From Sphingobium herbicidovorans (GTDB lineage Bacteria > Pseudomonadota > Alphaproteobacteria > Sphingomonadales > Sphingomonadaceae): a stretch of DNA of 64,000 bases. Of the stretch, positions 56,399-64,000 are shown one piece after another. A program made the position numbers and the translations under genes. The DNA lies in assembly GCF_002080435.1 (NCBI RefSeq), contig NZ_CP020538.1, positions 2,413,501-2,477,500 of the forward strand. Direction: 5' to 3'. Under the pieces are notes generated by a model. That model made no database searches and had not been told where the DNA came from. It was given only the letters and a program-made list of their open reading frames with translations. Each line of letters opens with the position of its first letter. Position 1 is the stretch's first letter.

Positions 56399-57726
56399 GC
56401 GGGATGGGGCTGGTTTCCTCCGCCTTTGCTGGCAAGACATATGCGGTCCTGGGCCTCGCGCGTTCCGGGCTGGCGACCGTCGAGGCGCTGGTCGCCAGCG
56501 GCGCGCGGGTCGTCGCCTGGGACAATCGGGACGAAGCCCGCGCGGCGGTCGCGGACAAGGCCGAACTGGCCGATCCTCTGGAGATCGACCTTGCCGGCTT
56601 CGACGGCGTCGTCGTCTCTCCCGGCGTTCCACTCAACAAGCATCCCATCGCCATGCACGCCAAGCTCGCCGGCGTTCCGATCATCGGCGACATCGAGTTG
56701 TTCGCCCTTGCCCGTCCGACGCTGCCCGCGCACCGCGTGGTCGGCATCACCGGCACCAACGGCAAGTCGACCACCACCGCACTGGTCCATCACATCATCG
56801 AAGCGGCGGGCATCCCGACCCGTATGGGCGGCAATATCGGCTTGCCCATCCTGGGCCAGGATCCCCTGCCCGAAGGCGGCGTCTATGTGCTGGAACTGTC
56901 CAGTTATCAGATCGATCTGACGCAGAGCCTTGATTGCGACGTGGCGGTGCTGCTCAATATCACGCCTGACCATCTAGACCGCTATAACGGCTTTGAAGGC
57001 TATGTTGCGTCCAAAGCCCGGCTTTTCGCCATGCAGTCGCCCAATCAAGTCGCGGTGATCGCGACCGGGGATGAACCGAGCCGTTCGATAGCTGGCCAGC
57101 CCGGCGCACGGCGGGTGACAGTGTCGGCCGCAGACATAGACCCGGTGGTTCAGACTGGCTGGCCGTCCTTGCAAGGGCCGCATAACGCCCAGAACGCGGC
57201 TATCGCCATCTCCGTGGCGCAGGCGCTTGGCATAGACGATGCAACGATCCGGTCCGCTCTGCGCAGCTTTTCCAGCCTGCCCCACCGCATGCAGCGGGTA
57301 CGCGAACTGAATGGCGTCCTCTATGTTAATGATAGCAAGGCGACCAATCCCGCTTCCACGGCGCCCGCGCTGGCCGCCTATCCGCCCATTGACGGCCGCC
57401 CACGCCTGCACTGGATCGTTGGCGGGCTCGCGAAGATCGATAATCTCGATGAATGCGCGCCTTGGTTCGACAATGTCGCCGCGGCCTACACCATCGGTGA
57501 AGCGGGCCATATGTTCGCCGATCTGCTTCGCCCGCATATGGCGGTGAATGACAGCGAAATGCTATCGGCCGCCGTCCGGCGAGCCGCGCGGATCGCGCAG
57601 CCGGGCGATGTCGTGCTGCTGTCGCCAGCCTGTGCCAGTTTCGACCAGTTCCGGGATTTCGAGGCGCGAGGCGATGCTTTCGTCGCGGCCGTCGCGGCGC
57701 TGGAAGAAGGGGGCGTTGACGGTTAA
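56395..57726 (+). CDS. murD: UDP-MurNAc-L-alanine:D-glutamate ligase
   Basis: Adds D-glutamate to UDP-MurNAc-Ala. The 443-residue ligase has the N-terminal uridine fold ([27 protein letters not shown]), [11 protein letters not shown] near residue 119, ELSSYQID near 165, and [19 protein letters not shown] near 318. The GTG start at 56395 overlaps mraY by four bases (GTGA). A D-glutamate source is needed; the racemase at 24.4 kb is a candidate but a MurI is more likely elsewhere. Confidence 0.97.
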   Translation: MSGMGLVSSAFAGKTYAVLGLARSGLATVEALVASGARVVAWDNRDEARAAVADKAELADPLEIDLAGFDGVVVSPGVPLNKHPIAMHAKLAGVPIIGDIELFALARPTLPAHRVVGITGTNGKSTTTALVHHIIEAAGIPTRMGGNIGLPILGQDPLPEGGVYVLELSSYQIDLTQSLDCDVAVLLNITPDHLDRYNGFEGYVASKARLFAMQSPNQVAVIATGDEPSRSIAGQPGARRVTVSAADIDPVVQTGWPSLQGPHNAQNAAIAISVAQALGIDDATIRSALRSFSSLPHRMQRVRELNGVLYVNDSKATNPASTAPALAAYPPIDGRPRLHWIVGGLAKIDNLDECAPWFDNVAAAYTIGEAGHMFADLLRPHMAVNDSEMLSAAVRRAARIAQPGDVVLLSPACASFDQFRDFEARGDAFVAAVAALEEGGVDG

Positions 57727-57760
57727 AGGCGGGTTACGGGGCGAAGAAGGGGCGATCAGA

Positions 57761-58963
57761 ATGTTCAGGGCAGGCGAACTGGTGAAGGGGTTCAAGAACC
57801 ACACCGTTCCGCGTGAGCGTACGGCCCTGGCCATCTGGTTCTGGGAGATTGATCGCGTCCTCCTGTCGCTGATCGTAGCTCTGATGGCGATCGGCCTGGT
57901 TGCGGTCGCCGCCGCATCGCCGGTGGCGGCGATCGACCGCTCCACCACCGCGGTGTCTGTGACGCCGCTCATCTATTTCTATCGCCAGCTGATCTGGGTC
58001 TTCCTTGGCCTCCCCATCATGCTGGTCATCTCGATGCTGCCCCGTCAGCAGGCGCGGCGGTTGGCGCTGTTTCTGTCGGCCTTCTTCATTGTCATGCTGT
58101 TCTGCGTGCCCATCCTGGGATCGACCGTGAATGGCGCGCGCCGCTGGATCGACCTGCCTGGTTTCCGCTTTCAGCCATCGGAGTTTCTGAAGCCCGTCTA
58201 TGTCGTGACCATGGCTTGGCTGCTGTCCCTTCGGGGTAAGGACATGACGCTGCCCGTTATCCCGCTGACCGGCGCGCTGACGCTGTTGATCGGGGCGATC
58301 CTGATGAAGCAGCCGGACTTTGGCCAGACGGTGATCTTCCTGGCGTGCTGGGGATGTCTGCTGCTGCTTTCGGGCGTGTCGATGCGGTTCATCGGAGCTA
58401 TGGCGGGCGCGGGCCTGGCGGGCCTGGTGGCAATGTATATGTTCTATGAAAACGGCCGCCAGCGGATCAACGACTTCCTTGGCATCGGTGTTGCGCAGGA
58501 TACCGGCCCCGATCAAAGCGAACTTGCGTTCCGTACCATCACGCATGGCGGATTTACCGGCGTGGGGCCGGGCGGGGGCCAGCACAAGTTCAGCCTGCCA
58601 GAAGCGCATACCGACTACATCTTCTCTGTCATTGGCGAGGAATTCGGCCTGCTCGCCTGCATCGGCATCGCCTGCGTCTATCTGGCGGTCGTGGTGCGCG
58701 TGCTGCTGCGCATGCTGGACGAGGATGATAATTTCACGATCCTTGCCGCTGCGGGCCTGACCATGCAGTTCGGGCTGCAGGCGATCATCAACATGGGCGT
58801 CAATGCCCAGATATTTCCGTCAAAGGGTATGACGCTGCCCTTTATCAGCTATGGCGGCTCCTCTATGCTGGCTCTTTGTATCGGGGTCGGCCTGCTGCTT
58901 GCGTTCACGCGACGCAATCCCTTCATGGGGCGGCATACCGTCGTCAAATGGAGTGGTCGATGA
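57761..58963 (+). CDS. ftsW: Septal peptidoglycan glycosyltransferase FtsW
   Basis: SEDS-family polymerase that builds septal glycan with FtsI. The 400-residue protein has about ten helices. SEDS marks are visible: PVYVVTMAWLL, QPDFGQTVIFLACWG (catalytic Asp in this segment), HGGFTGVGPGGGQHKFSLPEAHTDYIFSVIGEEFG, and GMTLPFISYGGSS near the end. ATG 57761 has AAGAAGGGG eight bases upstream; earlier in-frame codons overlap murD. It overlaps murG by four bases. Confidence 0.97.
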   Translation: MFRAGELVKGFKNHTVPRERTALAIWFWEIDRVLLSLIVALMAIGLVAVAAASPVAAIDRSTTAVSVTPLIYFYRQLIWVFLGLPIMLVISMLPRQQARRLALFLSAFFIVMLFCVPILGSTVNGARRWIDLPGFRFQPSEFLKPVYVVTMAWLLSLRGKDMTLPVIPLTGALTLLIGAILMKQPDFGQTVIFLACWGCLLLLSGVSMRFIGAMAGAGLAGLVAMYMFYENGRQRINDFLGIGVAQDTGPDQSELAFRTITHGGFTGVGPGGGQHKFSLPEAHTDYIFSVIGEEFGLLACIGIACVYLAVVVRVLLRMLDEDDNFTILAAAGLTMQFGLQAIINMGVNAQIFPSKGMTLPFISYGGSSMLALCIGVGLLLAFTRRNPFMGRHTVVKWSGR

Positions 58964-60126
58964 GCATTTCCCGTCACTTCGTCCTCGCGGCTGGCGGGAC
59001 GGGTGGTCATATGATTCCGGCTCATGCCGTGGCCGAGGAACTGATGGCGCGGGGCCATCATGTCGCATTGGTGACGGATGAGCGGGGCGCGAAGATCCCG
59101 GGGATATTCGACCGGGCGCAGGTTCACGTGCTTCCCGCAGGCCGGATGACCAGCAATCCGAAGAGCTGGCCGGGCGCGCTGAAAGCGATCCTCGCGGGCC
59201 GCGCCATGGCCCGGCGCCTGAACGAGACCTTCCGCCCGACTGCGGTGGTCGGCTTCGGCGGCTATCCCGCCATGCCCGCGCTGCTGGGCGCGCTGGCCGA
59301 CGGCATCCCAACAGCTATCCATGAACAGAATGCCGTGCTCGGCCGCGTCAATCGCCTTCTCGCCCGCCGCGTCGATGCGATCGCCACGGCCTATCCTCGC
59401 GTCGAGCGCCTTCGCGACAAATATGCGGCGAAGGTGCATCTCGTCGGCAATCCCGTGCGAGAAGAAGTGAAGGCGCTGCGCGACGAGGACTTTCCTGCTC
59501 TAACGGATGAAAGCGTCTTTCGCGTCCTCGTGATCGGCGGCAGCCAGGGGGCAAGCATTCTGTCCTCTGTCGTGCCCGACGGCCTCGGAATGCTGCCGCT
59601 CAGTTTGCGCCGCCGCCTGCAGGTGACGCAGCAATGCCGCGCCGAAGATATAGAGCGGGTTCGCCACCTTTATGCCGATCTGGAAATCCCGGCGGACCTG
59701 GCGACCTACTTCAATGATGTGCCCGAAAAGTTGAGCTGGTCGCATCTCGTCATCGCCCGCGCGGGTGCCTCGACTCTGGCGGAGCTGACCTGCGCGGGTC
59801 GTCCTGCGATTCTGGTTCCGCTGCCCAGCGCGATGGACGACCACCAGACGGTCAATGCCCGCGAAATGACGGAGGCGGGCGGCGCGCGGACCATCCCGCA
59901 GTCGCGCTTTACCGCCGTCGAGTTGGCCAAGCAGATGCAGAAGATGGCGATGGAACCTGGCGCGCTTCAGAACGCCGCCAAGCGCGCCCGTGCCTGCGGC
60001 CGTCCCAATGCGGCGCGCGACATGGCCGACCTGCTGGAAAGCATCGGCCATGCGCCCATCCTCAATGACCCGCTTCGCGTCGGCCCGCTGCCGACCAGCC
60101 TCAATCTCCAGGGAGTTCCCGCATGA
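58960..60126 (+). CDS. murG: UDP-GlcNAc:lipid I GlcNAc transferase (MurG)
   Basis: Peripheral inner-membrane glycosyltransferase that turns lipid I into lipid II. The 388-residue GT-B protein has [20 protein letters not shown] (residues 10-29), [30 protein letters not shown] near 110, [14 protein letters not shown] near 190, and the UDP-binding region [35 protein letters not shown] near 270. ATG 58960 overlaps the ftsW stop by four bases; ATG 58948 is a less likely start. Confidence 0.97.
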   Translation: MSISRHFVLAAGGTGGHMIPAHAVAEELMARGHHVALVTDERGAKIPGIFDRAQVHVLPAGRMTSNPKSWPGALKAILAGRAMARRLNETFRPTAVVGFGGYPAMPALLGALADGIPTAIHEQNAVLGRVNRLLARRVDAIATAYPRVERLRDKYAAKVHLVGNPVREEVKALRDEDFPALTDESVFRVLVIGGSQGASILSSVVPDGLGMLPLSLRRRLQVTQQCRAEDIERVRHLYADLEIPADLATYFNDVPEKLSWSHLVIARAGASTLAELTCAGRPAILVPLPSAMDDHQTVNAREMTEAGGARTIPQSRFTAVELAKQMQKMAMEPGALQNAAKRARACGRPNAARDMADLLESIGHAPILNDPLRVGPLPTSLNLQGVPA

Positions 60127-61544
60127 AGGGTGTCGGCACCGACATCGGCACGATCCATTTCATCGGCATTGGCGGCATCGGCATGTCCGGTATCGCCGAG
60201 GTGATGCACAATCTGGGTTACAAGGTTCAGGGTTCCGACGTCGCCGAAGGCTATGTCGTCGAAGGTCTGCGCAAGAAGGGCATTGATGTGATGATCGGCC
60301 ACAAGGCCGAAAATCTGGGTGATGCCGCTGTGGTCGTGACATCCACCGCCATCAAGAAGGGCAATCCCGAAGTCGATCTGGCGCTGGAAAAGCGCGTCCC
60401 CGTCATCCGCCGCGCCGAAATGCTGGCGGAGTTGATGCGCCTGAAATCGACTGTGGCGGTCGCTGGCACGCATGGCAAGACCACGACGACATCCATGATC
60501 GCAGCATTGCTGGACGCGGGTGGAGTGGACCCGACCGTTATCAACGGCGGTATCATCAACAGCTATGGCTCCAATGCTCGTCTGGGCAAGAGTGACTGGA
60601 TGGTGGTTGAGGCTGACGAAAGCGACGGCAGTTTCCTGCGTCTCGATGGCACGCTGGCGGTTGTCACCAATATTGATCCTGAACATCTCGATCATTATGG
60701 CAGCTTCGACAAGGTGAAGGACGCCTTCGTCGAATTCGTTGAAAATGTGCCCTTCTATGGCGCGGCGATGCTGTGTCTCGACCATCCTGAAGTGCAGGCG
60801 ATCCTGCCGCGCGTTCAGGACCGGCGCATCGTCACCTATGGTTTTTCTGCGCAGGCCGACATACGCGGCGAAAATGTCCAGCCAATCCCCGGCGGCAATC
60901 GCTTCGATGTGCAGATCCGCGAGCGAGACGGCTCGCTTCGCAGGATCGAAGGGATCGAAATGCCAATGCCTGGTCGCCATAACGTGCTGAACGCCATGGC
61001 CGCCATTGGCGTGGCGTTGCAGATGGGCATCGACGACGCGACCATCCAGACCGGCTTCGCCAAATTTGGTGGCGTAAAGCGCCGCTTTACCAAGGTCGGG
61101 GAAATCCCGACAGGGCAGGGCGTTGCGACGGTCATCGACGATTACGGCCATCACCCGGTGGAGATCAAGGCAGCCCTCGCCGCCGCTCGTGAAGGCGCAA
61201 AGGGGCGTGTCATCGCCGTGGTCCAGCCTCACCGCTTCACCCGCCTGCGCGACCTGATGGACGAGTTCCAGCAGGCGTTCAACGACGCCGACATCGTCTA
61301 TGCGGTGCCAGTCTACGCCGCGGGCGAGCAGCCGATTGAAGGCGTGGACAGCGCCGAACTGGTCGCCGGTCTCAAGCGGCGCGGACATCGATCCGCCGCC
61401 ACGGTGAACGGCGCTGACGATCTGGCTCGCGCCATAGCGGCGGATGTTCAGGCGGACGATATGATCGTCTGTCTCGGCGCGGGTGACATCACTAAATGGG
61501 CAGCGGGTCTCGCCCCGGCTGTTGCGGCTCGGGAAGCTGCCTGA
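60123..61544 (+). CDS. murC: UDP-MurNAc:L-alanine ligase
   Basis: First amino acid ligase of the pathway. The 473-residue protein has [19 protein letters not shown] (about 12-30), the ATP loop [14 protein letters not shown] near 115, [23 protein letters not shown] and [17 protein letters not shown] near 340. ATG 60123 overlaps murG by four bases. A 37-bp gap follows before murB, one of the few gaps in the cluster. Confidence 0.98.
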   Translation: MKGVGTDIGTIHFIGIGGIGMSGIAEVMHNLGYKVQGSDVAEGYVVEGLRKKGIDVMIGHKAENLGDAAVVVTSTAIKKGNPEVDLALEKRVPVIRRAEMLAELMRLKSTVAVAGTHGKTTTTSMIAALLDAGGVDPTVINGGIINSYGSNARLGKSDWMVVEADESDGSFLRLDGTLAVVTNIDPEHLDHYGSFDKVKDAFVEFVENVPFYGAAMLCLDHPEVQAILPRVQDRRIVTYGFSAQADIRGENVQPIPGGNRFDVQIRERDGSLRRIEGIEMPMPGRHNVLNAMAAIGVALQMGIDDATIQTGFAKFGGVKRRFTKVGEIPTGQGVATVIDDYGHHPVEIKAALAAAREGAKGRVIAVVQPHRFTRLRDLMDEFQQAFNDADIVYAVPVYAAGEQPIEGVDSAELVAGLKRRGHRSAATVNGADDLARAIAADVQADDMIVCLGAGDITKWAAGLAPAVAAREAA

Positions 61545-61581
61545 TGCCGTTGCCTCAAATTCTGGTCCTGGGGGTGGTCGC

Positions 61582-62523
61582 TTGACGACGACGGTCGCGC
61601 CCCTTCCTTCGGTTCGCGGGTCGCTCAAGGCTGATGCGCCGCTCGCGCCGCTCGTCTGGTTCAAGGCGGGCGGGGTGGCGCAATGGCTGTTTGAGCCAAA
61701 GGATGTCGAGGACCTGTGCGACTTCCTCGCGCGGCTTGATCCGAAGGTTCCGGTGATGGCGCTGGGCCTCGGGTCAAACCTGATCGTCCGCGATGGCGGC
61801 GTGCCCGGTGTCGTCGTGCGACTGGGCAAGCCGTTCGCCAAGGTTGAGCAGGTCGATGCTACGACGCTTCGCTGCGGGGCAGGGGCTTCTGGTATCCTCG
61901 TATCCTCGACGGCGCGCGATGCTGCTATTGCGGGCCTGGAGTTTCTCCGTTCCATTCCTGGCACCGTGGGCGGTTTCGTGCGCATGAATGGGGGCGCCTA
62001 TGGTCGTGAGACCTGCGACATCCTCGTTGAGTGCGATGTGGTGCTCCGCTCGGGCAAGCGCGTGACGCTGGCGCTCGACGCGCTGGCTTACACCTATCGC
62101 CACAGCATGCTGCCCGAAGGAGCGGTGGTGGTGAGCGCCGTATTCCGCGGCATCCCCGGCGATCCCGCCGCCATCCAGGCGGAAATGGACCGCATCGCCG
62201 CCGCGCGCGAGGAAAGCCAGCCGCTCCGCAGCAAGACCGGCGGTTCCACATTCAAGAACCCCGCCGGTCACAAGGCGTGGGCGCTGGTGGACGAGGCCGG
62301 GTGCCGTGGCCTGCAACTGGGCGGTGCGCAGGTTTCAGAGAAACACACCAATTTCCTCCTCAACATGGGCGATGCCACCAGCGCCGACATCGAGGCGCTG
62401 GGCGAGGAAGTGCGCCGCCGCGTGAAGGAAAAGAGTGGCATCGAACTGGAATGGGAAATTCAGCGCGTGGGCCTGTTGGCAGATCACGCCGCTCAGGAAA
62501 ATCGCGTGGGAGTGAAGAAGTGA
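61582..62523 (+). CDS. murB: UDP-N-acetylenolpyruvoylglucosamine reductase
   Basis: FAD enzyme that reduces the enolpyruvyl group to make UDP-MurNAc. The 313-residue type I MurB has WFKAGGVAQWLFEPKD near residue 25, LGLGSNLIVRDGG near 62, GLEFLRSIPGTVGGFVRMNGGAYG near 115, TYRHSMLP, and GGSTFKNPAGHKAWALVDEAG near 222, with the final AQVSEKHTNFLLN. The start is TTG 61582 with GGGGGTGG upstream; the frame is open earlier but overlaps murC. GTGA overlap with ddl. Confidence 0.95.
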   Translation: MTTTVAPLPSVRGSLKADAPLAPLVWFKAGGVAQWLFEPKDVEDLCDFLARLDPKVPVMALGLGSNLIVRDGGVPGVVVRLGKPFAKVEQVDATTLRCGAGASGILVSSTARDAAIAGLEFLRSIPGTVGGFVRMNGGAYGRETCDILVECDVVLRSGKRVTLALDALAYTYRHSMLPEGAVVVSAVFRGIPGDPAAIQAEMDRIAAAREESQPLRSKTGGSTFKNPAGHKAWALVDEAGCRGLQLGGAQVSEKHTNFLLNMGDATSADIEALGEEVRRRVKEKSGIELEWEIQRVGLLADHAAQENRVGVKK

Positions 62524-63479
62524 GCCGTGGCCCCTGGCATGTTGCCGTCCTGATGGGCGGCTGGTCCGCCGAGCGGCCCGTATCCCTCTCGAGTGGCGAA
62601 GGCGTCGCCAAGGCGCTGGAATCGCGCGGGCACAAGGTGACGCGGATCGACATGGATCGCCATGTCGCCGCCCGCCTCGCGGAAGCTGATGCCGATGTCG
62701 TTTTCAACGCCCTTCACGGCGTTCCCGGCGAAGATGGCACGGTGCAGGGCATGATGGACCTGATGGGCATCACCTACACCCACAGCGGCCTCGCTACATC
62801 GGTCATCGCCATCGACAAGCAACTGACCAAACAGGCGTTGGTGCCCCATGGCATTCCCATGCCCGGGGGTCATGTCGTGACCAGCGCCAGCCTGTTCGAC
62901 GCAGATCCGCTCCCACGTCCCTATGTGGTGAAGCCGGTCAATGAAGGCAGTTCGGTAGGCGTCGCGATCGTCATGCCGGAGGGCAATTACGGTTTCCCCA
63001 TTGGCCGCGATGTGGAAGGGCCCTGGCAGCACTTCGACGAACTGCTCGCCGAACCCTATATTCGGGGCCGCGAACTGACGACCGCCGTGTTGGGTGAGGA
63101 AGCGCTGCTGGTCACGGAACTGCGGCCCAAGAGTGGCTTCTATGATTTTGACGCCAAATATACCGACGGCATGACCGAACATGTCTGCCCGGCGGACATC
63201 CCCGGCGAAATCAGCGAGGCATGCAAGGCGATCGCCCTTCGCGCGCACCGGTTGCTGGGGTGCAGGGGGGCGTCGCGCTCTGACTTCCGCTGGGATGATA
63301 CGCAGGGTGTCGAAGGGTTGTACCTGCTGGAGGTCAACACCCAGCCGGGGATGACGCCCTTGAGCCTGGTGCCGGAACAGGCGGCGAAACTCGGCATTGA
63401 TTATCCCGAACTGGTGGAGCGTATTGTCGAAGATGCGCTGAAGCAGAAGCAGGGCGCAAGGGGAGCAGGCAATGGCTGA
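62520..63479 (+). CDS. ddl: D-alanine:D-alanine ligase
   Basis: Makes the D-Ala-D-Ala dipeptide added by MurF. The 319-residue ATP-grasp enzyme has VAVLMGGWSAERPVSLSSGEGVAKAL near residues 8-33, ALHGVPGEDGTVQGMMDLMGI, IAIDKQLTK, VVKPVNEGSSVGVAIV near 140, and GASRSDFRWDD with LLEVNTQPGMTPLSL near 270. The GTG at 62520 overlaps murB by four bases and the last eight bases overlap the ftsQ start. Confidence 0.96.
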   Translation: MSRGPWHVAVLMGGWSAERPVSLSSGEGVAKALESRGHKVTRIDMDRHVAARLAEADADVVFNALHGVPGEDGTVQGMMDLMGITYTHSGLATSVIAIDKQLTKQALVPHGIPMPGGHVVTSASLFDADPLPRPYVVKPVNEGSSVGVAIVMPEGNYGFPIGRDVEGPWQHFDELLAEPYIRGRELTTAVLGEEALLVTELRPKSGFYDFDAKYTDGMTEHVCPADIPGEISEACKAIALRAHRLLGCRGASRSDFRWDDTQGVEGLYLLEVNTQPGMTPLSLVPEQAAKLGIDYPELVERIVEDALKQKQGARGAGNG

Positions 63480-64000
63480 AGCACGTATCCGGCGGGGCGG
63501 GACGGCGCGATTGGCGCGCACGGCCGGACCACGTGGTAGAAACGGACCGGGGCGGGGCAAGCCGGGCAAGCGGCGTTCATGGATTGGGCGCCTTGTCCAT
63601 GCCCTCCCTGTCAGCGATGACACGCTTCAGCGGATGGCGAGTTGGGCGATCGTCGGCATTGTCGTCGCCGCGACCGCAGGCGTCGCCGCGTTGCTCGGCG
63701 TGCCCGCCATGGCCGAGCAGAAAGTCGCCCAAGTCGCTGCTAACGCCGGTTTCGAAGTGCAGAAGGTGGAAGTCCGGGGCGTTGAACGAATGGACGAACT
63801 GCCGGTCTACAACATCGCGCTCGGCCAAGTGGACCGCTCCATGCTTTCGCTCGACCTGCCCAAGGTACGGAACGAGATGTTGAAACTTGGCTGGGTCAAG
63901 GACGCGCGTATTTCGCGTCGCCTTCCCGACACGCTTGTCGTCGATATCGTGGAACGTGATCCGGTTGCGGTATGGCAGCATGATGGGCAACTGCATCTGA
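63472..64000 (+). CDS. ftsQ: Cell division protein FtsQ (N-terminal part)
   Basis: The first 176 codons of a bitopic division protein; the gene continues past the window. It has a very basic cytosolic head (MAEARIRRGGTARLARTAG, then RGRNGPGRGKPGKRR), a membrane helix (about 57-78) and the POTRA domain starting FEVQKVEVRGVERMDELPVYN, with SLDLPKVRNEMLKLGWVKDARISRRLPDTLVVDIVERDPVAVW, the FtsQ signature. ATG 63472 overlaps ddl by eight bases. Position after ddl is canonical; ftsA and ftsZ presumably follow outside. Confidence 0.93.
   Translation, partial: MAEARIRRGGTARLARTAGPRGRNGPGRGKPGKRRSWIGRLVHALPVSDDTLQRMASWAIVGIVVAATAGVAALLGVPAMAEQKVAQVAANAGFEVQKVEVRGVERMDELPVYNIALGQVDRSMLSLDLPKVRNEMLKLGWVKDARISRRLPDTLVVDIVERDPVAVWQHDGQLHL

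Noticed and set aside
55226..56632. Minus-strand open frame (about 468 codons) antisense to mraY
   Set aside because: Arg/Gln/His-rich shadow of mraY with no start signal; mraY itself is unambiguous.
59967..61985. Long minus-strand open frame (about 672 codons) antisense to murG, murC and murB
   Set aside because: The three plus-strand genes have clear signatures. The antisense frame is compositionally biased and lacks any family motif.

Overview
This 64 kb chromosomal window is GC-rich and reads as an alphaproteobacterium of the order Sphingomonadales, most likely a Sphingobium or close relative. That placement is inference from gene content and order: an N-formylglutamate amidohydrolase divergent from a CpdR-type regulator, an aa3-type cytochrome oxidase subunit IV next to split transhydrogenase genes, CcrM with GANTC sites, tad pilus genes, an SPOR-nagZ-scpAB-tatABC block and an unbroken dcw cluster. 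I see no tRNA, rRNA, insertion sequence, prophage or CRISPR array; this is core chromosome with some locally eroded or rearranged loci.

Layout: 1-6.8 kb holds the start of cpdR, N-formylglutamate amidohydrolase, a LacI regulator with a sugar transporter, protein-isoaspartate methyltransferase and a hybrid histidine kinase. 6.9-13.4 kb holds heme A synthase, the rplM-rpsI operon, a CsbD stress protein, glmM, thiD, rnhB and an L,D-transpeptidase. 13.5-17.1 kb carries ahpF/ahpC and two repressors (TetR, ArsR). 17.2-19.7 kb carries ccrM, with a dense cluster of its own GANTC target sites in its leader, and folP. 19.7-25.1 kb carries a lipoprotein, an NtrC-type regulator, the oxidase subunit IV, a transhydrogenase locus whose NADP-binding domain is absent, and an Asp/Glu racemase. 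25.1-32.2 kb is a tad pilus operon with no CpaF/TadA ATPase gene. 32.2-44.5 kb holds housekeeping genes (hydrolase, oxidoreductase, rnhA, thrB, ispH, argS, SPOR protein, nagZ, scpAB, tatABC, entericidin). 44.5-48.5 kb has an AT-richer gap with tandem hairpins, a frameshifted SleB-type cell-wall hydrolase, cysK and two membrane-protein genes. 48.5-64 kb is the dcw cluster mraZ-rsmH-ftsL-ftsI-murE-murF-mraY-murD-ftsW-murG-murC-murB-ddl-ftsQ, cut by the window end.

Functional themes: peptidoglycan dominates. glmM supplies glucosamine-1-phosphate for UDP-GlcNAc, the racemase may act on acidic amino acids, the dcw cluster builds and flips lipid II and runs septation, and nagZ, the L,D-transpeptidase and the SPOR protein act on the wall. 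The second theme is the alphaproteobacterial cell cycle: CpdR, CcrM and tad pili all belong to the CtrA-ClpXP-GANTC network in Caulobacter.

The most unusual items are (i) six GANTC sites in 152 bp upstream of ccrM, two of them inside an 11-bp inverted repeat flanking a TATAAT box; (ii) a transhydrogenase operon with intact NAD(H)-binding PntAa but diverged membrane subunits and no NADP(H)-binding domain III; (iii) a tad locus without its ATPase; (iv) tandem hairpins with homopolymeric G/C loops in the gap at 44.6 kb; and (v) a SleB-type hydrolase gene broken by one base in a five-base homopolymer.
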